Shown here one piece after another: positions 7,781 through 15,694 of a stretch of DNA of 42,599 bases. A program made the position numbers and the translations under genes. Within the stretch, counting starts at the first letter, position 1. Every line of letters starts with the position of its first letter. The notes beneath the pieces were generated by a model. It ran no database searches. It was given only the letters and a program-made list of their open reading frames with translations, and was not told the origin of the DNA. Source of the stretch: Opitutales bacterium (GTDB lineage: Bacteria; Verrucomicrobiota; Verrucomicrobiia; Opitutales; UBA2987); assembly GCA_021772535.1 (NCBI GenBank), contig JAJFLV010000199.1:1-42599 (forward strand). Reading direction: 5' to 3'.

Positions 7781-9184
7781 TCAATTAGCCACCGAACAGG
7801 GGAGCATGGCGGCATCCCGCATCCCGTGAATGATTTTTTTATTGGCGGGGCAAAAAGTGCAAAGAATTCCGCAAAGCTGCGGCCCACTTTGGTCCACAAA
7901 ATAATAGGGGCTTAAGCGGACCCGGCCTTCCTGTTCCTGTAACTTTCCATCTGAATTGTAAACAGGATGGCGCAATCGCTCAGGCTTGTGATAATCCTGT
8001 AGAACATAGAGGCTTTGCGGACTGGATCGCAAGGCCTCTTCGATTCCCTGCTGCCATTCGCGGCGAGGGATATCACTACCCAACAAGACACTGCGCGCTC
8101 CCCAGGCGTTTTCGTGAAACCCGCTTAATTTCAAAATTAAATTTCGCTCCTTCTGGGAAGCCTCGCCAAGTTGCTCCCATTTCCAGATCGGTCGTCCACC
8201 GATACTGGGAGCATCCAAAACGGCGCTGGGCGGCAATTCCACACGGTCCATTATCCAGGAACGCGGGATCAGCTTGCGGAGGAGTTTGAAAGCCCTGGAG
8301 GAAAGGTTCTCCCGCCAGAAATCCTCAAGCAAATGGTGGTGAAAAAGTGAAAGACCCATTTTCTCTTCCTGAAACGGCCGCATGGGAGGTGTTACCACAA
8401 CCTCGGAATCCTCCCAGGCATCCATGATGTATTTGGCCACGGGTACATTGGACAGGTCGAACAGCTCCCAAAAGCGGTAAACGATATCAATCTGCTCCGG
8501 GTTGCCGTCGATCGATGCGCATAATGCGCTCCCCAACGGCATGACTTCCGAAGGATGAAAACAGTAAACCCGCTTCCCCATCTGGCGCAATTGTGCGGCC
8601 AGCCATTCCATCTCGGGCTGGTAGGTTTGAGCCTCGTCGCTAACCAATATGGCGATCAGCGGTAAGGATTTTTCAGGAGCCATTTCGGCCAGAACCCGAT
8701 AGAAGGAATGGATCATAAGGTCGCCTTCCCCCACCAGATTGGTACAGGTTTCGCCGTAAAGCCGGTTGATGAATGCGGTCAGACCAATTCCTCCGGGAAC
8801 ACTGTCAATTTCAGTCAAGGCAAAACCCTTTTCCGTTATCAACAGGTCGGGCCGAATGATCCGGGGGGATTCTCCTCTCAACCGCTTCGAGCGCGAATGC
8901 TTGATCAAGGCCGGCGGTTTCCCGCGATCAAGGTAATCCGCCACCCAGGGCGCTGTCAGTGGCTTATTCCTTAGAAGGTTTTTGTTCTCGGCCGAACGAT
9001 AGTAGAGCAGTTCCATGGCGCGGTAAAACTCATGGCAGGCTCTTCCGATGTCCTCAATTTGGCGGAGTTGGGCAGGAGTCAAGGGCCAGGGTTGGGAAGA
9101 TATCTGCCAGGTCTTGTCCTCAAACAATGGCTGCTGGCGAAAAGCCTCCCGAATATTCTCAAACCCTAGCGCTTTGGCTTCCAT
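7781..9184 (-). CDS. Conserved ATP-grasp-like protein of unknown function
   Basis: The product is a 467-residue soluble protein without signal peptide or clear membrane segment. A stretch near residues 108-135 (RPDLLITEKGFALTEIDSVPGG) is reminiscent of the E-x-D/N-x-x-P-G-G strand-loop seen in ATP-grasp and circularly permuted ATP-grasp ligases. A later block (LILKLSGFHENAWGARSVLLG) could supply the ATP-binding Lys, and LYVLQDYHKP a further strand. A carboxylate-amine ligase function is therefore possible but not shown. The gene starts eight bases after the prfB stop on the same strand and is almost certainly co-transcribed with it. The start has no good ribosome-binding site, consistent with translational coupling. 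Confidence 0.7.
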   Translation of the reverse strand: MEAKALGFENIREAFRQQPLFEDKTWQISSQPWPLTPAQLRQIEDIGRACHEFYRAMELLYYRSAENKNLLRNKPLTAPWVADYLDRGKPPALIKHSRSKRLRGESPRIIRPDLLITEKGFALTEIDSVPGGIGLTAFINRLYGETCTNLVGEGDLMIHSFYRVLAEMAPEKSLPLIAILVSDEAQTYQPEMEWLAAQLRQMGKRVYCFHPSEVMPLGSALCASIDGNPEQIDIVYRFWELFDLSNVPVAKYIMDAWEDSEVVVTPPMRPFQEEKMGLSLFHHHLLEDFWRENLSSRAFKLLRKLIPRSWIMDRVELPPSAVLDAPSIGGRPIWKWEQLGEASQKERNLILKLSGFHENAWGARSVLLGSDIPRREWQQGIEEALRSSPQSLYVLQDYHKPERLRHPVYNSDGKLQEQEGRVRLSPYYFVDQSGPQLCGILCTFCPANKKIIHGMRDAAMLPCSVAN

Positions 9185-9192
9185 GGAGAAAA

Positions 9193-10336
9193 TTAATCGT
9201 CAATGCGAATATCCTTGTTTCTGGCTGACGGACCGCCTGCCCGCAGCCAGGCGTGAATAAACAAATCGATGTTGCCATCCATAACCTGCTGAATATTGGA
9301 GGTGTCGGCGCCGGTGCGAAGATCCTTAGCCATCTGGTAAGGCTGGAAGACATAACTGCGAATCTGGTTGCCCCATCCGATCTGGTTTTTTTCACCGTAA
9401 AATTTTTCCATCTCAGCTCGTTTCTCATCTTCCATTTTTTCGTAAATACGGGACTTCAGGACCTTCATGGCGGTGGCCTTGTTCTTATGCTGGGAACGTT
9501 CGTTCTGGCAGGCTACCACGATCCCGCTGGGCAGATGGGTTAGCCGCACGGCCGAATCAGTCTTATTGACATGCTGACCGCCTTTGCCACTGGAACGATA
9601 GGTGTCCACCCGGATATCATCTTCGTTCAGGTCGATGTCGATTTCGCCCTCGATCTCGGCAATCACGTCGACCGCGGCGAAGGAGGTGTGTCGCTTTTTA
9701 TTCGAGTCGAAAGGGCTGATTCTGACCAACCGGTGCACCCCGCGTTCCGCCTTGGCGTAACCATAGGCGTTTTGACCGGAAATCAGGAGGGTGGCCCGGC
9801 TCACACCGGCCTCCTCCCCGGGCAGGATGTCTTGCACCTCGGCTGTGAAACCGCGCCGTTCCGCCCATCGTCCATACATTCGCAGGAGCATATCGGCCCA
9901 ATCGCAGGATTCAGTTCCGCCGGCGCCGGCATGGATGCTGAGGATGGCATTGCAGGAATCATGTGGGCCGGATAAAAAGGATTCAACTTCCAGCAGGTCG
10001 ATCTCCTCTTCCATTGTCCTAGTCATGGAGGTGATTTCTGCTTCGTAATCGGCCGAATCTCCGTTTGATGACTCTGCCACAAGCTCGCACATCAGCTGAA
10101 GCTCATCCACCTTTTCCCTGAAGCCGACGATTTTGCCGAGTGAACTTTTCAAACGGCTTACGGTGGTGGCTGTCTTCTGGGCAACGGCTTTGTTGTCCCA
10201 AAAACCTTGCTGCCCCATCTGTTCTTCCAGACGGCTGATTTCTTTTTTCTTGTTATCGACGTCAAAGAAACCTCCAGAGGTAACCTGCACGTTTGGTAAT
10301 CTCTTCGACCTTGGCTCGTATTTCAGGATCCAGCAT
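9193..10336 (-). CDS. prfB: Peptide chain release factor 2, programmed +1 frameshift
   Basis: Release factor 2 recognises UGA and UAA and triggers peptide release on the ribosome. The body shows the RF2 codon-recognition region ([15 protein letters not shown]) and the catalytic GKGGQHVNK motif. The true start is the ATG at 10336-10334: 24 codons run to CTT (10267-10265), followed by an in-frame TGA (10264-10262). Skipping one base (10264) continues as GAC GTC GAT into the long frame ending at 9193, giving 380 residues. The peptide before the shift ([20 protein letters not shown]) resembles the normal RF2 N-terminus. A GGAGG lies at 10275-10271, one codon before CTT, the spacing used in E. coli. 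An in-frame ATG at 10290 in the downstream frame is an artefact of that frame. The ATP-grasp-like gene follows immediately. Confidence 0.97.
10261..10276 (-). promoter_or_regulatory. prfB recoding site (SD-like GGAGG + CTT TGA C)
   Basis: Reading the minus strand, TGG AGG TTT CTT TGA C shows the three known elements of the RF2 autoregulatory frameshift: an internal Shine-Dalgarno-like GGAGG, a slippery CTT codon, and a UGA stop followed by C, which is a poor termination context. Low RF2 activity lets the ribosome slip +1 and make more RF2. Confidence 0.95.
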
Positions 10337-10432
10337 GATGACTATGTAGTGTGAAGATTCAGATAGATTGACAAGACTTATGGAAAAATAATTTGAAATA
10401 AAAAGGCAGAATTCAGGAGAGGAGGGGAATAC

Positions 10433-11524
10433 TTAAATGGCAGCTTTGAAATCTTCCAGGTTCCATGCGGGTGTGCCGCATTGGCCGGCGATCTCATCAA
10501 ATGCCTCAATCTCGGCTTTGGTCAAGAGGAGTCCTCCATTCTTCCCGCTCCTGGCGGCTCCATCGGCTTCAGGCTGGCCGGGCAGCAGGCAGTTCTCGTT
10601 GCCGTGGCCGAGAATATCCTCAATAACGGCTTTGACGTTTTCCTTTTGCTCACGCCCTTGGGCAAAGGCTCCCGCGCTGAGGGCGTCGGGATGAATAACC
10701 TGAAAAAAGAAACAGGTGGAATTCTTTTCGCCCTCCTCGTGAGAACGCCCGCGGATTGTCGGCAAAGATCCTCCAATCAGGCCGGCCATCAGCTCATTCA
10801 ATAAGGCCAGACCATACCCTTTGTGCCCGCCGAAAGGAAGAAGCCCGGTCGCCTTCGAAGCATCGGTGGTAGGATTGCCCTCGGAATCGATGGCGGCATT
10901 CGGAGGCAAAGGAACATTTTCCCGGGCAAACTGCTGCACACGTCCCATGGAGACAACCGAGGTGGCCCAGTCGATTACGATGGGAAATCCGACAGCTTCC
11001 GTTGTGGGGAGACCCCAACTATGAGGATTGGTGCCCAAAGTAAGCCCACTGCCCTTGAACGGAACCACTTCGGCCAGTGCCGACGTGCAGTTCGTGTAGG
11101 CGATGTACCCTTCCTTGGCCGCCTCCATAACATAGCCCCCGCCCCATAAATAGTGAAAAGCATTGTCTACGCTGACCATGCCCACCCCATATTGATCGGC
11201 CAGTTTCTTACAAGTGTCCATTGCCTCATAAGCCACCGCCTGGCCCATCTTGCGGTTTGCGTTCCAGACCTGGCTGGCCTCGAACCGGGAAGGAACGACC
11301 TCGATTGAGGCGGCTGGCCGGCATCCTCCCGCACCGCTGCCGAACAGTTCATCCAGATGCAAGGCCTTGAGGGCATTATGCGTGCGTATTCCGTGCCAGG
11401 TCGCGTTTGACGCCATGCGAGCACCGCAAGCGGATTCCTCGGGTGTGAATCCTCGCTGCTGATAGGCAGTTTCAACCAGGCTATCATGCATTTCCAGCGG
11501 AACTACGTGAAATCGTTCGGACAT
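10433..11524 (-). CDS. Malate/L-lactate/ureidoglycolate dehydrogenase family (Ldh2)
   Basis: This 363-residue protein belongs to the Ldh2/Mdh2 NAD(P)-dependent oxidoreductases, which are unrelated in fold to ordinary lactate and malate dehydrogenases. Family marks are an early G-x-x-x-HG(I)RTHN motif near residue 45, a central TNC-x-x-ALAEVVPFKG segment followed by GTNPHSWGLPT, and the GGHKGYGLALLNELMAGLIGG glycine-rich helix late in the protein. These enzymes reduce 2-oxo acids or oxidise 2-hydroxy acids in the cytoplasm. The substrate cannot be fixed from the sequence. The gene stands alone on its strand, facing away from the first sigma-factor gene across a 183-base spacer. Confidence 0.9.
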   Translation of the reverse strand: MSERFHVVPLEMHDSLVETAYQQRGFTPEESACGARMASNATWHGIRTHNALKALHLDELFGSGAGGCRPAASIEVVPSRFEASQVWNANRKMGQAVAYEAMDTCKKLADQYGVGMVSVDNAFHYLWGGGYVMEAAKEGYIAYTNCTSALAEVVPFKGSGLTLGTNPHSWGLPTTEAVGFPIVIDWATSVVSMGRVQQFARENVPLPPNAAIDSEGNPTTDASKATGLLPFGGHKGYGLALLNELMAGLIGGSLPTIRGRSHEEGEKNSTCFFFQVIHPDALSAGAFAQGREQKENVKAVIEDILGHGNENCLLPGQPEADGAARSGKNGGLLLTKAEIEAFDEIAGQCGTPAWNLEDFKAAI

Positions 11525-11610
11525 AGGTTTAATTAAAGTAATCTAAATATCATGGTTTACCTGGCTGAAAACGGTTAAAGAAAGAGAGGTTCGATCACTA
11601 TTCAATAATT

Positions 11611-11640
11611 ATCTGTGTTTATCCATGTAAACCGCGGTTG
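11611..11640. repeat. Possible dispersed intergenic repeat fragment
   Basis: The spacer between the Ldh2 gene and the sigma gene carries a stretch of three related 10-base steps (ATCTGTGTTT, ATCCATGTAA, ACCGCGGTTG) that includes the perfect palindrome AACCGCGGTT at 11630-11639 and a GTTTA/TAAAC pair. From memory it resembles ATCTGTGT..ATCTGTGGTT-like intergenic repeats of environmental bacteria. I see no second copy in the window. Confidence 0.35.
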
Positions 11641-11707
11641 AAAGATAGGAAAATAATTTATCCATGCATTTAGCGGTAATTTAAAAATTTTACGAACTTT
11701 TAGACAG

Positions 11708-12271
11708 ATGATCCGGTCTGTGGCGCTTAATGTGATGAAAAATGTCACCCAAAGAATGGATTTTGCGGATAACCACCCGAATTGGAAAAACTGGTTTGCT
11801 ACTTATGGGCCGCGGCTCCTCCTTTTTGCCCGTCACCAAACAAAATCTTTATCCGATGCAGAAGATGTTCTCCAGGAAGCAATTGTGCGGGTCTGGAAAA
11901 ACCGCCAAGAAGGAGACAATCCAAACACCTCAGCTATTTTTAAAGCGATTCGCTATGCCGCCTTGGACCTGGGAAGAAGGGACTCCCGGAGGAGAGTCCG
12001 TGAGCGGCGAGTCGTTGAAGAAGAAGGTGAACAATCCAAGTGGTTCGCTGAGCCATGCCCATTAGAGGAAAAGGAGCGAAACAACACCCTGCAAGATGCC
12101 ATGAAAAATTTACCGCTGGAACAAAGGGAAGTAGTCGTCCTCAAAATTTGGGGAGAACTGACCTTCGATGAAATTGGCAAGACGCTGAATATTTCACCCA
12201 ACACGGCCGCCTCGCGTTATCGATACGGGCTGGGCGCCTTGAAAAAAATTTTAACACCGGCAACTTTTTGA
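11708..12271 (+). CDS. ECF-type sigma-70 family RNA polymerase sigma factor
   Basis: The 187-residue protein has sigma region 2 (about 36-66, with LSDAEDVLQEAIVRVWKN) and region 4 (about 138-183, with LPLEQREVVVLKIWGELTFDEIGKTL followed by NTAASRYRYGL), the two-domain layout of ECF sigma factors. It directs RNA polymerase to alternative promoters. The stop codon overlaps the ATG of the next gene by one base (TGATG), showing translational coupling to a probable membrane anti-sigma factor. In-frame Met codons at residues 10 and 17 are alternative starts; none has a strong ribosome-binding site. The signal sensed is unknown. Confidence 0.92.
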   Translation: MIRSVALNVMKNVTQRMDFADNHPNWKNWFATYGPRLLLFARHQTKSLSDAEDVLQEAIVRVWKNRQEGDNPNTSAIFKAIRYAALDLGRRDSRRRVRERRVVEEEGEQSKWFAEPCPLEEKERNNTLQDAMKNLPLEQREVVVLKIWGELTFDEIGKTLNISPNTAASRYRYGLGALKKILTPATF

Positions 12272-12780
12272 TGAAAGAATTTGAAGACATTGAACAAGAA
12301 CTGAGAAAACTCCGCCCGGTTCCGCCTGCGGAAGGTCTGCAAGTCCGCATTGAAAAGAGTTTGGGCGCAGACGCCGACAAAGACACAAATAAGCAACCTG
12401 GTAGAATCGGTTCACCCGTCATTACTTTACGCTGGGCAATTCCCCTGGGTCTGGCAGCGGCTCTCGCTATTGCCGCTTTTGTGAGTCTTCCGAAAAATAC
12501 TCCCGTAGCGGAACCAAAGGAAACAACTGTGCTTAACAGAGACCATTCGGCTCCGGTGGAACCTTCTGCCCCTGCCCGATTCGTCCCGGTGAAGGCTCGC
12601 CATGTGCTCATGAATGCGCAGGAAGAGGGCATTTTCTATATCGATGACCATATTCCGGCACGTAGAATGCGCTACCGGTTCGTCGATTCCTACACCTGGG
12701 AAAACTCCAGCGACGGCTCCTCCCTGCGGGTGGCCTTGCCGCGGGAGGAAGTCTTACTCATACGGCTGGATACTTATTAA
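12271..12780 (+). CDS. Single-pass membrane protein, probable anti-sigma factor
   Basis: The 169-residue protein begins with a charged cytoplasmic segment of about 50 residues, then a single membrane span (AIPLGLAAALAIAAFVSL, about 50-69), then a periplasmic part with a conserved-looking tail (DDHIPARRMRYRFVDSYTWEN). Its overlap with the sigma-factor stop and its topology argue for an anti-sigma factor that holds the sigma at the membrane. There is no zinc-type HxxxCxxC motif, so it is not a ZAS-class protein. A TTG three bases upstream is in frame, but the ATG inside the TGATG overlap is the natural start. Confidence 0.72.
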   Translation: MKEFEDIEQELRKLRPVPPAEGLQVRIEKSLGADADKDTNKQPGRIGSPVITLRWAIPLGLAAALAIAAFVSLPKNTPVAEPKETTVLNRDHSAPVEPSAPARFVPVKARHVLMNAQEEGIFYIDDHIPARRMRYRFVDSYTWENSSDGSSLRVALPREEVLLIRLDTY

Positions 12781-12828
12781 GTTCCTTTCAACCATTATCA
12801 AAAAACAAACTGAAAAAAACATAAGATT

Positions 12829-13866
12829 ATGAAAAATCTAAATCGAATCAAAGAAATCCTTCTAACCCTATTTATTGGGGTGTCAGTTGCCGCCATTAAT
12901 TTAAATGGCCAGGATTATTCACGAGCCCAGGCAATCCAGTCGGGACACGGCATCTCGCCCGCCCACAGAATTGTTGGGCCAGACCACGATATGATGTTTA
13001 ATGTCCACAATGAAGACAGTGGGCCGGTGACTTTTCTCGGCGTCCATGCCAATCCGGTCGATCCGACGTTGAGCGTCCAGCTTGGCTTGCCGGAACACAT
13101 GGGATTGGCTATCCGATACGTCGTTCCCGAAAGTCCGGCTGAAAAGGCGGGCCTCAAGCCGCATGACATCTTGAGAATGATGGACGACCAGATACTGATC
13201 CACCCCTTTCAATTGCGTGTGCTGGTGCGCGCCCATGAAGAAGGGGACGAGGTAGCCTACACGGTATTGCGAGAAGGCAAAGAAATTCAGGTCAAAGTTG
13301 AATTGATTAAAAAAGAACCCGCCAAGTATGAAAAATTCAAAAAGATGGGCCAGTGGTTTCAAAAACCGGGCCATCCAGGGGAGCCATTTGGATTCAACCT
13401 GGATGAGGATTCCTCTTTCGGCCTGAACTTTGATTACCTGGACGAAGACATGGATATCCTGGTGGAGAATGCCGCCCGCGTCGGTGAAAATGTTGAAGAA
13501 ATACTACGCAATGCATTTAATCACACATCAGAGGTGACGGATCACGTAATCAATTCATTGAGCGGCCACAGTACTATCCTCAAAATGCAGGAAAAGGAGA
13601 TTATTCTCCAGGACGAAAATGGCTCGCTCCGTTTGACCGTTAATAACGGCAGCAAGTATTTGGTAGTGACCGACAAAGAGGAAAACACCCTTTTCGACGG
13701 GCCGGTCAATACGGAGGAGGAACGCAGTAAAATACCCACCAACATTCTTCCCAAGCTCCAGAAGCTGGAATCCGAAAACAACTTTGAATTTGATTCCGAT
13801 GAAAAGTTTGAGCCTGGCGACATTGAAATAACGCCAATTTCCACCGGCATAGGCGTATCTGCTTAA
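12829..13866 (+). CDS. Secreted PDZ-domain protein
   Basis: The 345-residue protein starts with a signal peptide (about 1-27, ending near LNG/QDY). A PDZ domain spans roughly 68-165, with FLGVHA, the ligand-groove region HMGLAIRYVVPESPAEKAGLKPHDIL and YTVLREGKEIQVKVEL. The remaining 180 residues are acidic and have no recognisable domain; in particular there is no trypsin-like or metalloprotease motif, so it is not a DegP/RseP-type protease. It lies 48 bases after the anti-sigma gene on the same strand. In known systems PDZ domains often sense misfolded outer-membrane proteins, so this could be the sensor arm of the sigma module; that is inference. Confidence 0.82.
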   Translation: MKNLNRIKEILLTLFIGVSVAAINLNGQDYSRAQAIQSGHGISPAHRIVGPDHDMMFNVHNEDSGPVTFLGVHANPVDPTLSVQLGLPEHMGLAIRYVVPESPAEKAGLKPHDILRMMDDQILIHPFQLRVLVRAHEEGDEVAYTVLREGKEIQVKVELIKKEPAKYEKFKKMGQWFQKPGHPGEPFGFNLDEDSSFGLNFDYLDEDMDILVENAARVGENVEEILRNAFNHTSEVTDHVINSLSGHSTILKMQEKEIILQDENGSLRLTVNNGSKYLVVTDKEENTLFDGPVNTEEERSKIPTNILPKLQKLESENNFEFDSDEKFEPGDIEITPISTGIGVSA

Positions 13867-13871
13867 ACACC

Positions 13872-13903
13872 TCACACTCCTGAGACTGTTGGGGGTGATT
13901 TTT
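13872..13903 (+). terminator. Probable intrinsic terminator after PDZ gene
   Basis: TCAC-A-CTCC (13872-13880) pairs with GGGGG-TGA (13891-13898), with one bulge and a G-T pair, followed by TTTTT (13899-13903). It starts six bases after the PDZ gene stop, between convergent genes. Confidence 0.5.
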
Positions 13904-13939
13904 CGCGGCGTAAGACGGCTTCCAGGAGGTTTTTGGACA

Positions 13940-14305
13940 TCAGGCTAGGGTGATCATCACCCGGTCCTCTTTTAACTCAATGGGGTAAGTTTTAGCCCGT
14001 CCCTGGCCTGATTCGGCCAAGGTGCGGCCATTGTTCAAATCAAATTCCCAGCCATGCCAGGGACAAATGAGGATTTCGCCTATCTGATCCAATACGATTT
14101 CATCACCCGGAAGACATCGTCTGGGTGAACCGCTCACTTTTCCGGTGGAAAGAAAGGCTCCCTGATGAGGACATATATCGCGAATGGCAAAGAATGTATT
14201 TTCTTTCCGAACAATGACAATCGGCCTGCCCTCAATCGTCATCGGATAGGTTCGGCCCGATTTAAAATCGTTGACCGAACCAACGTCATGCACTCTGGAT
14301 ACCAT
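13940..14305 (-). CDS. Rieske [2Fe-2S] ferredoxin-type protein
   Basis: The 121-residue protein has both Rieske ligand boxes: CPHQG (Cys45, His47) and CPWHGWEF (Cys81, His84), with the usual spacing and no membrane anchor. Small soluble Rieske proteins serve as ferredoxins for oxygenases or as nitrite reductase small subunits. The start at 14305 is preferred over an ATG at 14320 because GGAAGAG lies four bases before it. The gene overlaps the end of the upstream amidohydrolase by 20 bases, so the two are translated together and probably work in one catabolic step. No oxygenase large subunit is in the window. Confidence 0.9.
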   Translation of the reverse strand: MVSRVHDVGSVNDFKSGRTYPMTIEGRPIVIVRKENTFFAIRDICPHQGAFLSTGKVSGSPRRCLPGDEIVLDQIGEILICPWHGWEFDLNNGRTLAESGQGRAKTYPIELKEDRVMITLA

Positions 14306-15341
14306 AAAACTCTTCCGCATTTTCGCTCATGATCTTCCGGCGCAATGCAGGCGGCACACAGGATGGCAGGACCCGGTCGGGAGCGTCGAAGTCCCAATGG
14401 GGATAATCGGTCGCAAACATGAGAAAATCCTCCTTTCCGATCATCTCGAAAATCTGCAGCAAATAATTGGGGTCGGGCGGCTCTTCCATGGGTTGGGTGG
14501 TAGCGCGAAAGTGCTCCTTAATGTAATCGCTGGGCGGCTTCTTCAACCAGGGCACCTCACTGCGTAAACCACGGTAATTTTTGTCCAGACGCCACATGAG
14601 AGCCGGAATCCAGGCAAATCCGCCCTCGATCAAAACGACCTTGGTTTGCGGTATCTTTTCAAAGACACCCTCACAGACCAAGCTGGTGACATGCGTTTCA
14701 AAGGCCTGAGTCATGGCAGCGTGGTCTTCGATGTAGTAGGAAGGCCATCCGCATGGAGTAATGGGGTTCCCCAGGGCAATCCCGCCGAAGTGAATCCCCA
14801 CCGGCAATCCGTGATCGGCGGCGGCTTGAAAGACGGGCAGGAATTCCCGCCTGCCATAGGGGGCTCGGGAACGTGCCAGCAGGAGCACCTGAACGAAACG
14901 CGAATCACTGGCCATTCGCCGGATCTCTTGCGCCGAGGCCTCTGCATCGTCCATATTGACAACTATGCTACCGCGCCATCGCTGGTCGGCATCGAGCCAG
15001 ACCGAGGCCATCCAGTCATTGGTTGCCCGCATGAGGGCATTGGCCAAATCGAGGTTTTGCACCAATGATATTCCAACCAGAGGGTTGAGGATGGCGGCAT
15101 CAATTTTCCAAAGATCAAGGAGCTGCTCCCTGGCGAAATCCGGATCTGTCCCGGGCTCTTTTCCATCCGGTGTCCAGGCATCGCGACGGGCGGCCCTTTC
15201 GTAAACTTTGGGATAAATGGAAACCCCCGGCACGGGCATACCGGATTGGCGAATGTAAGCCTGCCACCGCGATGAGAGAAAAGGAAAGAAATCCTCCATG
15301 GAGGCGGGATAATTATGGACATCGGTATCGATGAGGGTCAT
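14286..15341 (-). CDS. Amidohydrolase-2 family metal-dependent hydrolase/decarboxylase
   Basis: The product has 351 residues from the preferred start. It begins with the IDTDVHNYP metal-binding strand and later has VGIHFGG (metal His), a conserved [15 protein letters not shown] block, and [14 protein letters not shown] with the catalytic Asp near the end. This is the TIM-barrel amidohydrolase-2 family (ACMSD and resorcylate decarboxylase relatives), which decarboxylates or hydrolyses aromatic and related acids. The open frame extends upstream to 15470, with a Met at 15401, but the metal strand normally lies within the first few residues, and AAAAAGG precedes 15341. The substrate is unknown; coupling to a Rieske protein suggests ring-compound metabolism. 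Confidence 0.87.
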   Translation of the reverse strand: MTLIDTDVHNYPASMEDFFPFLSSRWQAYIRQSGMPVPGVSIYPKVYERAARRDAWTPDGKEPGTDPDFAREQLLDLWKIDAAILNPLVGISLVQNLDLANALMRATNDWMASVWLDADQRWRGSIVVNMDDAEASAQEIRRMASDSRFVQVLLLARSRAPYGRREFLPVFQAAADHGLPVGIHFGGIALGNPITPCGWPSYYIEDHAAMTQAFETHVTSLVCEGVFEKIPQTKVVLIEGGFAWIPALMWRLDKNYRGLRSEVPWLKKPPSDYIKEHFRATTQPMEEPPDPNYLLQIFEMIGKEDFLMFATDYPHWDFDAPDRVLPSCVPPALRRKIMSENAEEFYGIQSA

Positions 15342-15694
15342 GGCCGTGCCTTTTTCAGCGGAATTCGTTTGAGCAGCGGTGGATAAATTCGAAACAGTCA
15401 TGATTGATGAACGGAAAACAGAGTAAAACGCCGAAAGAGATGATGAAGAATGCCCACCTGACGCTGTCAAGGCTAAACAAGATCACGGCACCATGCCGAT
15501 GCGCTACTTGCAAGCCCGCTACTCACAGTATTCCGATCGGGTTTGCCATGGGATTTGATTCCAAAAATGGTTGACACTTTTAACGCCGGGCAAGTACTTG
15601 CCTTTGTGAGTTGAATTCCAATTAAACGAGGTTAGATTTAAATGATGGAGGGCGAAACCCTTCTTTTTTTTAACCTTGGATATCCAAAGATACA
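15342..15694. other. Divergent spacer between amidohydrolase and acs
   Basis: About 350 bases lie between the preferred amidohydrolase start and acs. The first part could encode an N-terminal extension of the amidohydrolase (up to 15470). The rest holds a probable acs promoter with a palindrome (15571-15602, listed separately) and a T-rich tract at about 15662-15671. I see no independent gene. Confidence 0.45.
15571..15602 (+). promoter_or_regulatory. Candidate acs promoter with 14-base palindrome
   Basis: A consensus -35 box TTGACA lies at 15571-15576. The region where a -10 box would fall is covered by the perfect palindrome GGCAAGTACTTGCC (15589-15602). The -10 itself is poor (GTACTT at 17-base spacing), as expected for an activated or repressed promoter. 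The acs start is about 90 bases downstream. Confidence 0.45.

Noticed and set aside
9571-9975. Antisense frame of 134 codons opposite prfB
   Set aside because: It lies opposite the conserved RF2 body, including the GGQ region.
10279-10290. ATG at 10290 as the prfB start
   Set aside because: The frame upstream with the CTT TGA C site encodes the proper RF2 N-terminus, so this Met is inside the recoding region frame by chance.
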